A stretch of DNA of 6,831 bases from assembly GCA_964522605.1 (NCBI GenBank), contig CAZFWV010000364.1, positions 1 to 6,831 of the forward strand, in the 5' to 3' direction. The notes beneath the pieces were generated by a model that saw only the letters and a program-made list of their open reading frames with translations, searched no databases and was not told the DNA's origin. A program made the position numbers and the translations under genes. The DNA is from CAVZLD01 sp964522605. GTDB lineage: Bacteria > Planctomycetota > Planctomycetia > Pirellulales > Pirellulaceae. Each line of letters starts with the position of its first letter. Positions within the stretch are counted from its first letter, which is position 1. Shown piece by piece: positions 1-6,719 of this stretch.

Positions 1-26
1 ACCTGACCAGTTGTGAAGACCTTCAT
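1..26 (-). CDS. 5' end of a putative planctomycetal helix-turn-helix DNA-binding protein (partial)
   Basis: Only nine codons are inside the window; the rest of the gene lies beyond the left edge. They read ATG AAG GTC TTC ACA ACT GGT CAG GT, giving M-K-V-F-T-T-G-Q-V (the last codon lacks its third base, but any GTN is Val). A GGAG ribosome binding site sits 8 bases before the ATG. From memory, this N-terminus is that of a family of short planctomycetal proteins with an excisionase/MerR-like winged helix, continuing with residues such as AKICKVAPRTVSKW; the Thr-Thr-Gly-Gln-Val segment is the usual start of the first helix in such domains. If so, the protein would be a cytoplasmic DNA-binding regulator. 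The gene is co-oriented with smc but 753 bases downstream of it, so it is probably transcribed separately. The call rests on nine residues plus the RBS: the start is well supported, the family less so. Confidence 0.6.
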
Positions 27-34
27 TACAGGTT

Positions 35-38
35 CTCC
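35..38 (-). promoter_or_regulatory. Shine-Dalgarno site for the edge gene
   Basis: GGAG on the minus strand, followed by 8 bases (AACCTGTA) and then the ATG at 26-24. The spacing is near ideal. It is one of only two good Shine-Dalgarno sites before a start codon in this window, and it is the main reason for accepting a gene start at the left edge when so little of the gene is visible. Confidence 0.6.
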
Positions 39-71
39 ATTGCTCCACGTTGACTGAAACTACGCCATGTC

Positions 72-86
72 GGCGACCGAGTCGCC
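72..86. other. Perfect short hairpin in the presumed leader of the edge gene
   Basis: GGCGAC, loop CGA, GTCGCC: a perfect 6-base-pair stem with a 3-base loop, ending 45 bases before the ATG at 26. Neither side carries a T run, so it is not a rho-independent terminator. It could be a structured 5' leader element or a dyad operator; it could also be chance in G+C-rich DNA. Confidence 0.3.
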
Positions 87-779
87 TTCACGGCAAATGG
101 CCCCCAATTCCTGTCCGAATCCCTCCTCGCGTCCGTCGATTGACGCGAAGCGGACCCGCACCGATTGTCTGGGTCGGGGCCGTACGCTACACAAGTTCGC
201 TTCTGCGTGGCGTTGGCTCAGTTCCTTCTGGTCCGCGCCGGTCACACAATTCGCTGGCATTCGGTCACGCATTTTCCTGGTCGCGGTCCGTCGCGCCGTG
301 GAGTTGCGTGTGAGTACCGAGCAAGCTTTAGCGAAGGCAAGTGTGGGAAGAGAACATGCGCACGCGGTCCACGCACAATCGGTTTGTTCGAATTGTCCGT
401 AGACCTGATGAGGCAGGAACGCCTTTGGCAGGTCACCCCCCTTTTTGGAAGGCAAGTTGCCGGACCCCGCTGACCTTGCGGATCGGGGATCCATTCGCGG
501 CCGCACGCCTTCCGAAAGTAAGTTTCGATTCGCGGAGGGGTAGGACTTTAGAAACTTTCACCAGTCATGTCGGACCCGCCGCATAGGTCAGCCGTAACAA
601 AGCTGCTGGCCGCTGCAGATGTATCGGTGGTCCCGACACAACTCGTGGAATCCCAATGGGTTGGACCGGCTGTGTCGTCTGGCCGGCTCGATCCGCGACC
701 GGAACAGGGGGCCAAAGGAAAGTTGATCTGTCGGCCGAAAAGATTTCGCTCCGACGGTGGATTCGCTCGTAAGGGCTTG

Positions 780-3700
780 TCAAGCTGCGCCGCGCTCGTC
801 GTCCTCCTCGGCAGAATCGGTAAGAGAGTCAGTCTGTAACGCCTCGCGACGGATCTCACCATCCTCCGACACGTCATCGAACTGGACCGAGACCCGTTTC
901 GAGATGCCCGACTCCTGCATCGTCACTCCGTACAGCGTGGTGGCGGCGGTCATCGTTTTCTTGGAGTGGGTGACAATCACGAACTTGGTCCAGGCCAAGA
1001 ACTCGTTCAATACGTCGACAAAGCGCCCGATGTTCGCCTCGTCCAGCGGTCCGTCGACTTCGTCGAGTACGCAAAATGGACTGGGGCGGTACTGGAAGAT
1101 CGCTAGCAGCAGCGTGACGGCCGTCAGTGCCCGTTCACCACCGCTCAAGAGTGAAATGCCGAGCGAGTGCTTGCCGGGTGGCGTGGCGACGATATCGACT
1201 CCGGCCTCGAGCAGGTCGACACCTTCCTCTAAGACGATGTTGGCCTCGCCACCCCCGAACACGCGGCGGAACAGACTTTGGAAATTCGTGCGAATGGCTT
1301 CGAGGCTTTCCGTGAACAGCCGACGGCTGTCGGCATTAATCCGCTGGATGATTCGGTCGAGTGATTCTTTGGCCTGAACGAGGTCTTGATACTGGCTATC
1401 GAGCGACTGGTAGCGTTCTTCAAGGGACTCGATTTCTTCGAGGGCGGCCATGTTGACGGCACCCAAGTTGCCAATTCGGCGACGCAGATCGGCGATTTCG
1501 CGATCCACTTCTTCCCGCTGACGCTGTTCTTCTTCGGTGGTCGGCAACTCCTCGAGCTCGGCCAGTTCAATCCCGTAGTCTTCCCGCACCCGCTGCGCCA
1601 AGCTATCTCGCTCCAGTCGCGCTCGATTTGCTTCGAGCTCTCGTTGATGACGATCCTGTTCCAGCTGCTGCCACTGCTGACGAAGTCGGGCCAGGCGTTC
1701 CTGACGCGCCGAACGCTGCTGATTGATCTCGTCGAGTCGACACCGGCGCTCGAACACCGATCGTTCCTGCGTTTCCGCGCTCAGATGAAGTTCGGCGAGC
1801 AACGAGGTCGCATGGAGGATCGTGTGGGTCGCCTGCTGAGAACGATCCTGGGCAGCTTGCCGGTGGGATTGGGATTCGCCGAGTGCCCGAATCCGTTCTC
1901 GATGGTCCTCCTGGCAGCGCTGGACTTGTCGCCGGAGGTCCGAAACTCGTTGCTCACTCTTGGCCAGTTCGACCTTATCGCGAGTCACCTGCAGCAGCTG
2001 CTGCTGACTGAATGCCTCGAGCTGTTGCGTCTGCTGATCGTACTGTGTCAGGGCAGCAACTAGTTCGTCAATCCGTTGGTCAACGACCTTTCGCTCCTCG
2101 CGCAGAGCATGCAATCCGGACTCGGTAACTTGCCGACGGGTCTGAACCTCTTCCCATTCGTGCTTGAGACCCTCGACCGTGGCCTCAAGACTCTGGACTC
2201 GATCTCGTGCCGTGCCGCTCTTGAGTCGTGCTTCCATCAATTCGGAGGCGGTCCGCTCGTATTGCGCCGCGTGTTCATCGACTTGACGCTCTGCGGCGGC
2301 AATGTCGTCTTTGATTCGCGTCACTTCCGTTTCTGCCCGCATCATTTCCTGCTCTAACTGCAGGATCTCCTGCTGCAGGGCGCGCAGTTCGCTCCGTCGC
2401 GAGACAAGCCCGAGCACGCTTTGGCGGGGACCCGCGAGGATCCGTCCCCGCGCTTCCACGAGCTCACCACTGCGGGTGACAAAACGCGGTGGTGTCGGTA
2501 GCTCACGCTGCAAGCGGAGGGCGTCGGCGAGTGTTTCGACACACCAAGTGTTTCCCAGCAACTGTTGAATCAGAGTACGGAACGGCGGATCGCATTCCAC
2601 GAACTCATCCGCCCGGCCCAGGACGGCGCGGCGACCATGCAAGTTCACGGCGGAGGTGTCCGACGGACTCGATTCCTCTCTCAGTTCCAGCAGACCGACC
2701 CGGCCTTTCGGATGGATTTCGCCTGTGGCCAGGGCTTCGGCCAGAGCGGAACCCTGCACGACCAGATACTGAGTCAAGTCGCCCAGAGCAGCGTCAATCA
2801 GCGGAGCCATTCGGACGTCGACGCGAACTAAGTCGGCAACCATTCCGCGGACGGTTGCGAGGGGGCCCAGAGGACTGTCGTGGGCACGCGCGAGCAGATC
2901 TTTGACGCCACTGCCCAATCCTTCTTTCCGCCGCTCCAAATCCTGCAATACCTTGGCCCGCTCTGTCGCGACCGCGTGCCGGCGCTGGAGATCGACCAAC
3001 TGTTGCCGCTGCTGACTCAGGTCTTGTTCATTCGAGTGCAGCATTCGGCGTGCGCTTTGTAATCGCTCACGCGAATCGCTTTCCTCCTGGTCGAGCCGCG
3101 TCTCCAGTTGTACGAGCTGTTCTCGCCGCGTGTTGGCCTCGTGCAGCTGCTGCTCGGCATCCTGCTGTTGTTGTTGGCCCCGCTGAGCCGCCGCATCCGC
3201 CGCCTGGATTTCGACTTCCAGTGCGGCCATCTGACGGTCCAGTTCACTCCCCTGCTTTAACTGGACGGTGTGTTCTTCTTGACGTAGCTCGCGGCTCCGA
3301 CGTAACGAAGCCAATTGATCGGTCGTAGCCCCGAGTTCACGCTCGCTGCGCAGCAACCGGCCTCGCATTTCATGATCGGACTGTTCGACTTCGATCAGCT
3401 GCCGTTCCAACTGTTCTCGCTGCTGCTGGAGTTCACGGACGCGAGTTTCCATCGACAGGCACTGACGCCGGTGACGCTGAATCTCCTGCTCCAGATCCGC
3501 CTGACGCAAATGTTCGTGCTGAACGGTTGTCAGGTGACCGGCAATTTCTTGCCGCAGACCACTGATCGAGGTTTCCGCGTCGTGAAGTGCTTCGCTCAGT
3601 CTCTGTCCTTCGTCGTCCAGCTCGCGTGCCTGCCGATCGGCCGAATCCAATTCGGCCTGCACTTCCGACGCCTGTTCCTCCAGCATCTGGAGCTGTTCTT

Positions 3701-4442
3701 CTTGCTCCCGCAGACGATCGGTGTAGACCCGCCAATCGACCAATCCGACCTGTGTGCGGAGCTGTCGCAGTCGCTCGGTGAATTCCCGGTATCGTTGGGC
3801 CTTCGTCGCCTGGCTGCGGACACTGCGCAATCGACTTTCGACCTCTTCGACGATATCTGCCAGTCGAGTGAGATTCTGTTCGACACGTTCCAGTCGCCGT
3901 TGAGTTTCCAGTTTCTTGGCTTTGAAGCGACTGATTCCTGCGGCCTCTTCAAAGATCGCTCGCCGCTCTCGCGGAGAGGCCTGCAGCAGGGTATCGACCT
4001 TGCCCTGTTCGATCAGGCTGTAGGCATCCGTCCCGACGCCCGTACCCCGAAACAGGTCCTTCAAGTCACGCAAGCGACAAGGATTGCCGTTAATCAGATA
4101 CTCCCCCTCGCCACTCCGGTAAACACGCCGGGTAACGCGCACTTCGGGGGTATCCAGCGGTAACGCAGCATCCGCATTATCAAAGACGATGGTGACCTCG
4201 GCGGCATTCGCCGGGCGTCGTCCACCTGAACCGGCTCCCGATCCTTTGAAGATGACGTCCGCCATCTCGCGACCGCGGAGGCTTTTGGCGCTCTGTTCGC
4301 CCAAGACCCATTTCATCGCGTCGACGACATTCGACTTACCTGAGCCGTTGGGGCCAACGACGACGGTAATGCCGGGCGGAAACTCGAATCGAGTTTTGTC
4401 CGCAAAGCTCTTGAAGCCGAAGAGTTCGAGTGCCTTGAGCAT
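780..4442 (-). CDS. smc: Chromosome segregation protein SMC
   Basis: An ATPase that entraps and loops DNA; bacterial SMC dimers work with ScpA and ScpB to condense and segregate the chromosome in the cytoplasm. The 1220 residues show the full order of parts. The N-terminal head has Walker A GPNGSGKS at 30-37, the Q-loop around Gln50, the YSLIEQGKVD segment near 141-150 and FEEAAGI at 164-170. A coiled coil spans about 170-500, with a Gln run at 423-427. The hinge is about 505-680. A second coiled coil runs to about 1010. The C-terminal head has FGGGEA near 1060-1066, signature LSGGE at 1099-1103, Walker B FCVLDEVD ending at 1130 with catalytic Glu1128, D-loop LDEAN at 1133-1137 and switch His1159. 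Nothing essential is missing, so it should be active. The ATG at 4442 gives the family's usual start (MLKALELFGFKSFADKT); an in-frame TTG 16 codons upstream would add an Arg/Cys-rich stretch foreign to the family. No Shine-Dalgarno precedes this ATG. About 55 residues follow the switch His, ending in an acidic tail. scpA and scpB are not in the window. Confidence 0.97.
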   Translation of the reverse strand: MLKALELFGFKSFADKTRFEFPPGITVVVGPNGSGKSNVVDAMKWVLGEQSAKSLRGREMADVIFKGSGAGSGGRRPANAAEVTIVFDNADAALPLDTPEVRVTRRVYRSGEGEYLINGNPCRLRDLKDLFRGTGVGTDAYSLIEQGKVDTLLQASPRERRAIFEEAAGISRFKAKKLETQRRLERVEQNLTRLADIVEEVESRLRSVRSQATKAQRYREFTERLRQLRTQVGLVDWRVYTDRLREQEEQLQMLEEQASEVQAELDSADRQARELDDEGQRLSEALHDAETSISGLRQEIAGHLTTVQHEHLRQADLEQEIQRHRRQCLSMETRVRELQQQREQLERQLIEVEQSDHEMRGRLLRSERELGATTDQLASLRRSRELRQEEHTVQLKQGSELDRQMAALEVEIQAADAAAQRGQQQQQDAEQQLHEANTRREQLVQLETRLDQEESDSRERLQSARRMLHSNEQDLSQQRQQLVDLQRRHAVATERAKVLQDLERRKEGLGSGVKDLLARAHDSPLGPLATVRGMVADLVRVDVRMAPLIDAALGDLTQYLVVQGSALAEALATGEIHPKGRVGLLELREESSPSDTSAVNLHGRRAVLGRADEFVECDPPFRTLIQQLLGNTWCVETLADALRLQRELPTPPRFVTRSGELVEARGRILAGPRQSVLGLVSRRSELRALQQEILQLEQEMMRAETEVTRIKDDIAAAERQVDEHAAQYERTASELMEARLKSGTARDRVQSLEATVEGLKHEWEEVQTRRQVTESGLHALREERKVVDQRIDELVAALTQYDQQTQQLEAFSQQQLLQVTRDKVELAKSEQRVSDLRRQVQRCQEDHRERIRALGESQSHRQAAQDRSQQATHTILHATSLLAELHLSAETQERSVFERRCRLDEINQQRSARQERLARLRQQWQQLEQDRHQRELEANRARLERDSLAQRVREDYGIELAELEELPTTEEEQRQREEVDREIADLRRRIGNLGAVNMAALEEIESLEERYQSLDSQYQDLVQAKESLDRIIQRINADSRRLFTESLEAIRTNFQSLFRRVFGGGEANIVLEEGVDLLEAGVDIVATPPGKHSLGISLLSGGERALTAVTLLLAIFQYRPSPFCVLDEVDGPLDEANIGRFVDVLNEFLAWTKFVIVTHSKKTMTAATTLYGVTMQESGISKRVSVQFDDVSEDGEIRREALQTDSLTDSAEEDDERGAA

Positions 4443-4474
4443 AATTGATCGCAAACAGGGGCCCGATCGCGCAG

Positions 4475-4489
4475 TGCGGCAGGGCCGCA
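4475..4489. other. Perfect hairpin in the presumed smc leader
   Basis: TGCGGC, loop AGG, GCCGCA: a 6-base-pair perfect stem lying 32 bases before the smc ATG. There is no adjacent T run. If smc is transcribed from within or beyond the spacer, this stem is in its 5' leader and could influence initiation, which otherwise lacks a Shine-Dalgarno site. The function is inference only. Confidence 0.3.
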
Positions 4490-4606
4490 ACCGAACGAGG
4501 TGCTACCGCGCCTGCGGATTCGTCGCTCCCGTTGGTTGCTCGATTTCTTGCCGGGAAAACAATATTCTCACGGTTGGCCGTGCTGGGAAATCCGCGATCT
4601 GGTCGG

Positions 4607-4621
4607 CAGCGCCGTGCGCTG
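4607..4621. other. Perfect hairpin in the spacer upstream of smc
   Basis: CAGCGC, loop CGT, GCGCTG: a 6-base-pair perfect stem in the middle of the spacer. It has no T run on either side and could equally be a dyad binding site or chance. Confidence 0.25.
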
Positions 4622-4685
4622 GCTGCAGGAACCTAGGGTTTTATAGTTGACCTGTTCCCCGGGCAGAGGGGGGGTGGAAAGTTCA

Positions 4686-4699
4686 CCGGGCGAGCCCGG
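4686..4699 (-). terminator. Weak candidate stem-loop downstream of the FlgI-like gene
   Basis: CCGGGC, GA, GCCCGG: a self-complementary G+C-rich stem (five pairs around a CGAG/CTCG tetraloop, six if the loop is two bases), beginning 83 bases after the stop at 4782. On the minus strand it is followed by TGAACTTTCC, not a U tract, so it is at best an imperfect terminator or an RNA 3'-end structure. The position is right; the sequence support is weak. Confidence 0.2.
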
Positions 4700-4781
4700 C
4701 CGACTCAGCTCCCTCCGCCGTTGGACGAAGATCGCACCCGAAGAGGCGGTCGCGCGAGCGCCGACATCCGGCTGCATTCTA

Positions 4782-6527
4782 TCACAGGGTCACTTCCGAG
4801 GGCATGCCTGCCGGTTCCTCACTCGCCGGCTCGGGATCGTCCTCCGCAGACCACACCTCCGGATCGGGTTCCGAATCGGTGGTCTCCGCCTCGTCCAAAT
4901 AGTATTGGCGTCCCTGTCGGGGGAGCGCTTCAAAGGCCACTCGGGTCTTGAGGCTGCCCCGGTCCTGTGCTTGGGTAATGGCTGAAACGACGTCGGTATA
5001 CGAGGCTCCCAGCACGACCATCGTGCGGATCACATCGGTCAGACGGCTGGTGCAGTATTGAAACGTATCGCCCTGTCCCAGCGTGAATCGGCTGACCTTC
5101 ATTCGATCGGCCCCCTCCGATTTGATCATGATCTGCGGACCGGCGAAGATCACGGTCGGAGATTCCAGGCGAATTTCGGTGCCGAACAAGACAATTTCTG
5201 GACGTTCGGTCCGCCGCACGTGGACCATCGGTTCCCCGCTCGAGGCGATTTCGTGGAGCGCCAACGTGTCCTCTAGGATTTCTCCGCGGATGACGGGATC
5301 GCGGGGATTGGAATCGAGAATGGCCTTGAAGGCTCCATAACGCGTCTCGGCGCTTCGCTCATGCAGCAGCGTCGCCAAGGCATCGCGGGCATCCGTGTCG
5401 ACCAAAGTGGCCAGCGCCGTCAGCGCGTTCCATCGCAGGGCGGATTCGTCGCGCGCGGCTTCGAGTAGGTGGGGCACTCCCTCCTTCTTACCGATATAGG
5501 CCAAGGCCTCGGCGGCGGCGAAGCGAACCAGCGGATCGGCGGACTCCAGCCCGCGCAACAGCACCGGGACCGCTTCGGTCCCAATTGCTTCCAGGTCCAG
5601 GGCTGCCTGCAACGAGGTCTCGCTCTGCTGCAGCTGCAACTCCAGGTCGGACATCCGCTCGACCCGCTCCCGCGGGTTCTCATTCAAGGGAATCGACTGA
5701 ATCACGCGGAGAAAGCGGTAGAGATTGTGTCGATAATTCGAGTGGACGACTAAGTCGATGTAGCTGTCACGCTTCGGATTGGCGACGCCACGTTTGTTCC
5801 CCCGATCGAACGTGTGAAAACGCGTGTTGATTGCCTGACCGATCATCGCGCTCGTCCGGACGCTGTGATGTTCGGATTTGAGCACTAATCCCAGGGGGCG
5901 AGCCTGTGCGATCACCGCACCTCCGAGCACTCGACCGCGTGCCTCGGCGAGCGGATCGCTGTCGCCTTCCAACAGCGAATTCACAACGACGGCGCCTTCT
6001 GCATAGGCCTGGACATTTCCTTGACGGATCTGGTTGCCCAGCACGGCCATCTCTTGAAGACGAGACTGCATCAGCCAGCCGTTCCGCAGACTCTCGGTCT
6101 CGCTCCGCGTCGGAACCATGACCTCAATGTCAACCCGGTCTCCTTTTCGTGCGGCCGGAGGCAGCTGGGCGCGAATCAATACGAGCGACGTTGATTTGAG
6201 CGACAGCAGCTCGTTCGGCTTCTCAACCCCCCGTCGTCGCATGTCGTCGGCCAGGATCTGTCGTTGGCTGTTGGCCGGTGGATCACTTCCCGTGTTGTTC
6301 AGATTGGTGACCAGCGCGATCCCCTCGACCACCATTGGCCGGAGGCCCCAAGGTCGCGCGACGTCCCGAATCTGACGTAACTTGGGGGAAGCATCTACCA
6401 GAGGCTCCGCTTCCGGCGTCTGGGAGCGAACCACCGGGGAAGTGCAACCGCTCCACGTTGGTGATAGCGCGCTCAGTGCGATGAGCAGCAGAGATCGAGT
6501 CTGCCACGATGACGGCATCCTGCCCAT
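4782..6527 (-). CDS. FlgI-like (flagellar P-ring related) lipoprotein with inserted HEAT repeats
   Basis: A 581-residue envelope protein of unknown role, related to FlgI, the protein that forms the periplasmic P ring of flagella. The N-terminus has a basic stretch, a hydrophobic core (residues 12-21) and a lipobox-like W-S-G-C with Cys28, so export and lipid attachment are likely, though Trp at -3 is atypical. FlgI features follow: VVEGIALVTNLNNTGSDPP (66-84; in FlgI a G-x-GLVVGL-x-GTGD motif), LPPAARKGDRVDIEV (122-136), SLRNGWLM (146-153), GNVQAYAEGAVVV (170-182), and a 256-285 segment like the FlgI strand before its VVIN motif. Residues about 305-405 are helical HEAT-type repeats. The FlgI pattern then resumes, ending with L-x-x-VIR-x-x-x-x-LGAS-x-x-D-x-x-x-AI (about 497-520). 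An acidic, Pro-rich tail closes the protein. FlgI itself is about 365 residues. The ATG at 6527 is chosen because GGGAG lies 5 bases upstream; the ATG three codons on is the alternative. No flagellar gene is nearby. Confidence 0.9.
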   Translation of the reverse strand: MGRMPSSWQTRSLLLIALSALSPTWSGCTSPVVRSQTPEAEPLVDASPKLRQIRDVARPWGLRPMVVEGIALVTNLNNTGSDPPANSQRQILADDMRRRGVEKPNELLSLKSTSLVLIRAQLPPAARKGDRVDIEVMVPTRSETESLRNGWLMQSRLQEMAVLGNQIRQGNVQAYAEGAVVVNSLLEGDSDPLAEARGRVLGGAVIAQARPLGLVLKSEHHSVRTSAMIGQAINTRFHTFDRGNKRGVANPKRDSYIDLVVHSNYRHNLYRFLRVIQSIPLNENPRERVERMSDLELQLQQSETSLQAALDLEAIGTEAVPVLLRGLESADPLVRFAAAEALAYIGKKEGVPHLLEAARDESALRWNALTALATLVDTDARDALATLLHERSAETRYGAFKAILDSNPRDPVIRGEILEDTLALHEIASSGEPMVHVRRTERPEIVLFGTEIRLESPTVIFAGPQIMIKSEGADRMKVSRFTLGQGDTFQYCTSRLTDVIRTMVVLGASYTDVVSAITQAQDRGSLKTRVAFEALPRQGRQYYLDEAETTDSEPDPEVWSAEDDPEPASEEPAGMPSEVTL

Positions 6528-6532
6528 TTTGG

Positions 6533-6537
6533 CTCCC
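6533..6537 (-). promoter_or_regulatory. Shine-Dalgarno site for the FlgI-like gene
   Basis: GGGAG on the minus strand, 5 bases (CCAAA) before the ATG at 6527. It favours that ATG over the in-frame one at 6518. A second purine-rich stretch, AGGTGA, is about 17 bases before the ATG, too far to be the main site. Confidence 0.55.
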
Positions 6538-6654
6538 GACTTTCACCTAAGAGGTCCGCTGGCAGAAGCCTGCGCCGCCCCATCGAACTTGATAGGAGGT
6601 CGTCACAGGCTGCGCGACACATCCTGCGCCACGCCAATCGAACAACCCGGCGGA

Positions 6655-6683
6655 ACGGTATTCAGTTCTCGGCCCCCGGTCAA
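6655..6683 (-). promoter_or_regulatory. Sigma-70-type promoter for the FlgI-like gene
   Basis: On the minus strand: -35 TTGACC (6683-6678), a spacer of exactly 17 bases, -10 TACCGT (6660-6655). The -35 box matches 5 of 6 consensus bases; the -10 keeps the key T, A and final T. Transcription would start near 6648, about 120 bases before the ATG. It is the best promoter match in the window and in the right place; it may also supply smc by read-through. Confidence 0.5.
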
Positions 6684-6704
6684 GGTCAGACCACCCGTCC
6701 CCAA

Positions 6705-6719
6705 GCTGTCATGCTGTCA
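6705..6719 (-). repeat. Tandem TGACAGC direct repeat just upstream of the promoter
   Basis: Two copies of TGACAGC separated by one base (8-base period), ending 21 bases upstream of the -35 box. A direct repeat in this position is where an activator could bind next to RNA polymerase. The repeat itself is certain; the regulatory role is inference from position only. Confidence 0.3.

Larger units (their letters stand above)
27..779. other. 753-base stretch without a convincing gene, between smc and the edge gene
   Basis: This is the 3' flank of smc and the 5' flank of the edge gene. Open frames exist on both strands, but none has a recognisable domain, a good ribosome binding site or clear codon bias. 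The longest on the minus strand (GTG at 506, stop at 60) would encode 148 residues rich in Arg, Pro and Cys; its third-position G+C is only about two thirds, little above the local background, so I do not call it. No rho-independent terminator with a U tract follows the smc stop; the first bases after it form a short palindrome (GCTTGACAAGC, 775-785). Small inverted repeats occur at 72-86 and 512-526. I saw no tRNA-like fold. The stretch may hold the leader and promoter of the edge gene, or an unrecognised RNA. Confidence 0.6.
4443..4781. other. 339-base spacer between the FlgI-like gene and smc; presumed smc leader
   Basis: No credible gene is present on either strand; the small open frames here lack a ribosome binding site and family resemblance. 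The spacer contains three perfect short hairpins (4475-4489, 4607-4621, 4686-4699) and an A+T-richer island around 4560-4566 and 4637-4650 on the minus-strand side of smc. The last 20 bases before the smc ATG contain no purine-rich Shine-Dalgarno sequence. A promoter for smc could lie here (a weak TATAAA at 4640-4645 on the minus strand), but no matching -35 box is 17 bases away, so I do not call one. Confidence 0.6.

Noticed and set aside
380..400. GTTCGAA-like motif suggestive of a tRNA T-loop
   Set aside because: No matching T stem, anticodon arm or acceptor stem can be drawn around it.
60..506. 148-residue minus-strand frame with a GTG start, just upstream of the edge gene
   Set aside because: No ribosome binding site, odd Arg/Pro/Cys-rich composition, third-position G+C only slightly above background, and no recognisable motif. 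I keep it as a possibility in the spacer entry but not as a gene.
548..877. 109-residue minus-strand frame overlapping the 3' end of smc out of frame
   Set aside because: It starts inside smc, has low-complexity shadow composition and no homology I recognise.
1386..2063. 225-residue open frame on the plus strand opposite smc
   Set aside because: Same cause: an antisense shadow of the second SMC coiled coil, with no independent start signal or family.
3162..3176. CAA/CAG run as a microsatellite
   Set aside because: It is five codons for Gln423-427 inside the SMC coiled coil with mixed CAA and CAG codons; it is too short to be more than local coiled-coil composition.
3315..4163. 282-residue open frame on the plus strand opposite smc
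   Set aside because: It lies wholly antisense to the first coiled coil and N-terminal head of SMC. Its Leu/Phe/Gln-rich product is what reverse reading of Glu/Gln-rich coiled-coil codons gives. No domain is recognisable.
780..4442. SMC-like ATPase of a defence system (Wadjet JetC, or an RecN/SbcC-type protein)
   Set aside because: The hinge, FEEAAGI segment, LSGGE...DEVD spacing and length are those of housekeeping SMC. No jetA, jetB, jetD or other defence gene is adjacent.
4440..4490. Extended SMC start at an in-frame TTG (4490)
   Set aside because: The added 16 residues are Arg/Cys-rich and unlike the family; the ATG at 4442 gives the canonical SMC N-terminus directly before the first beta strand.
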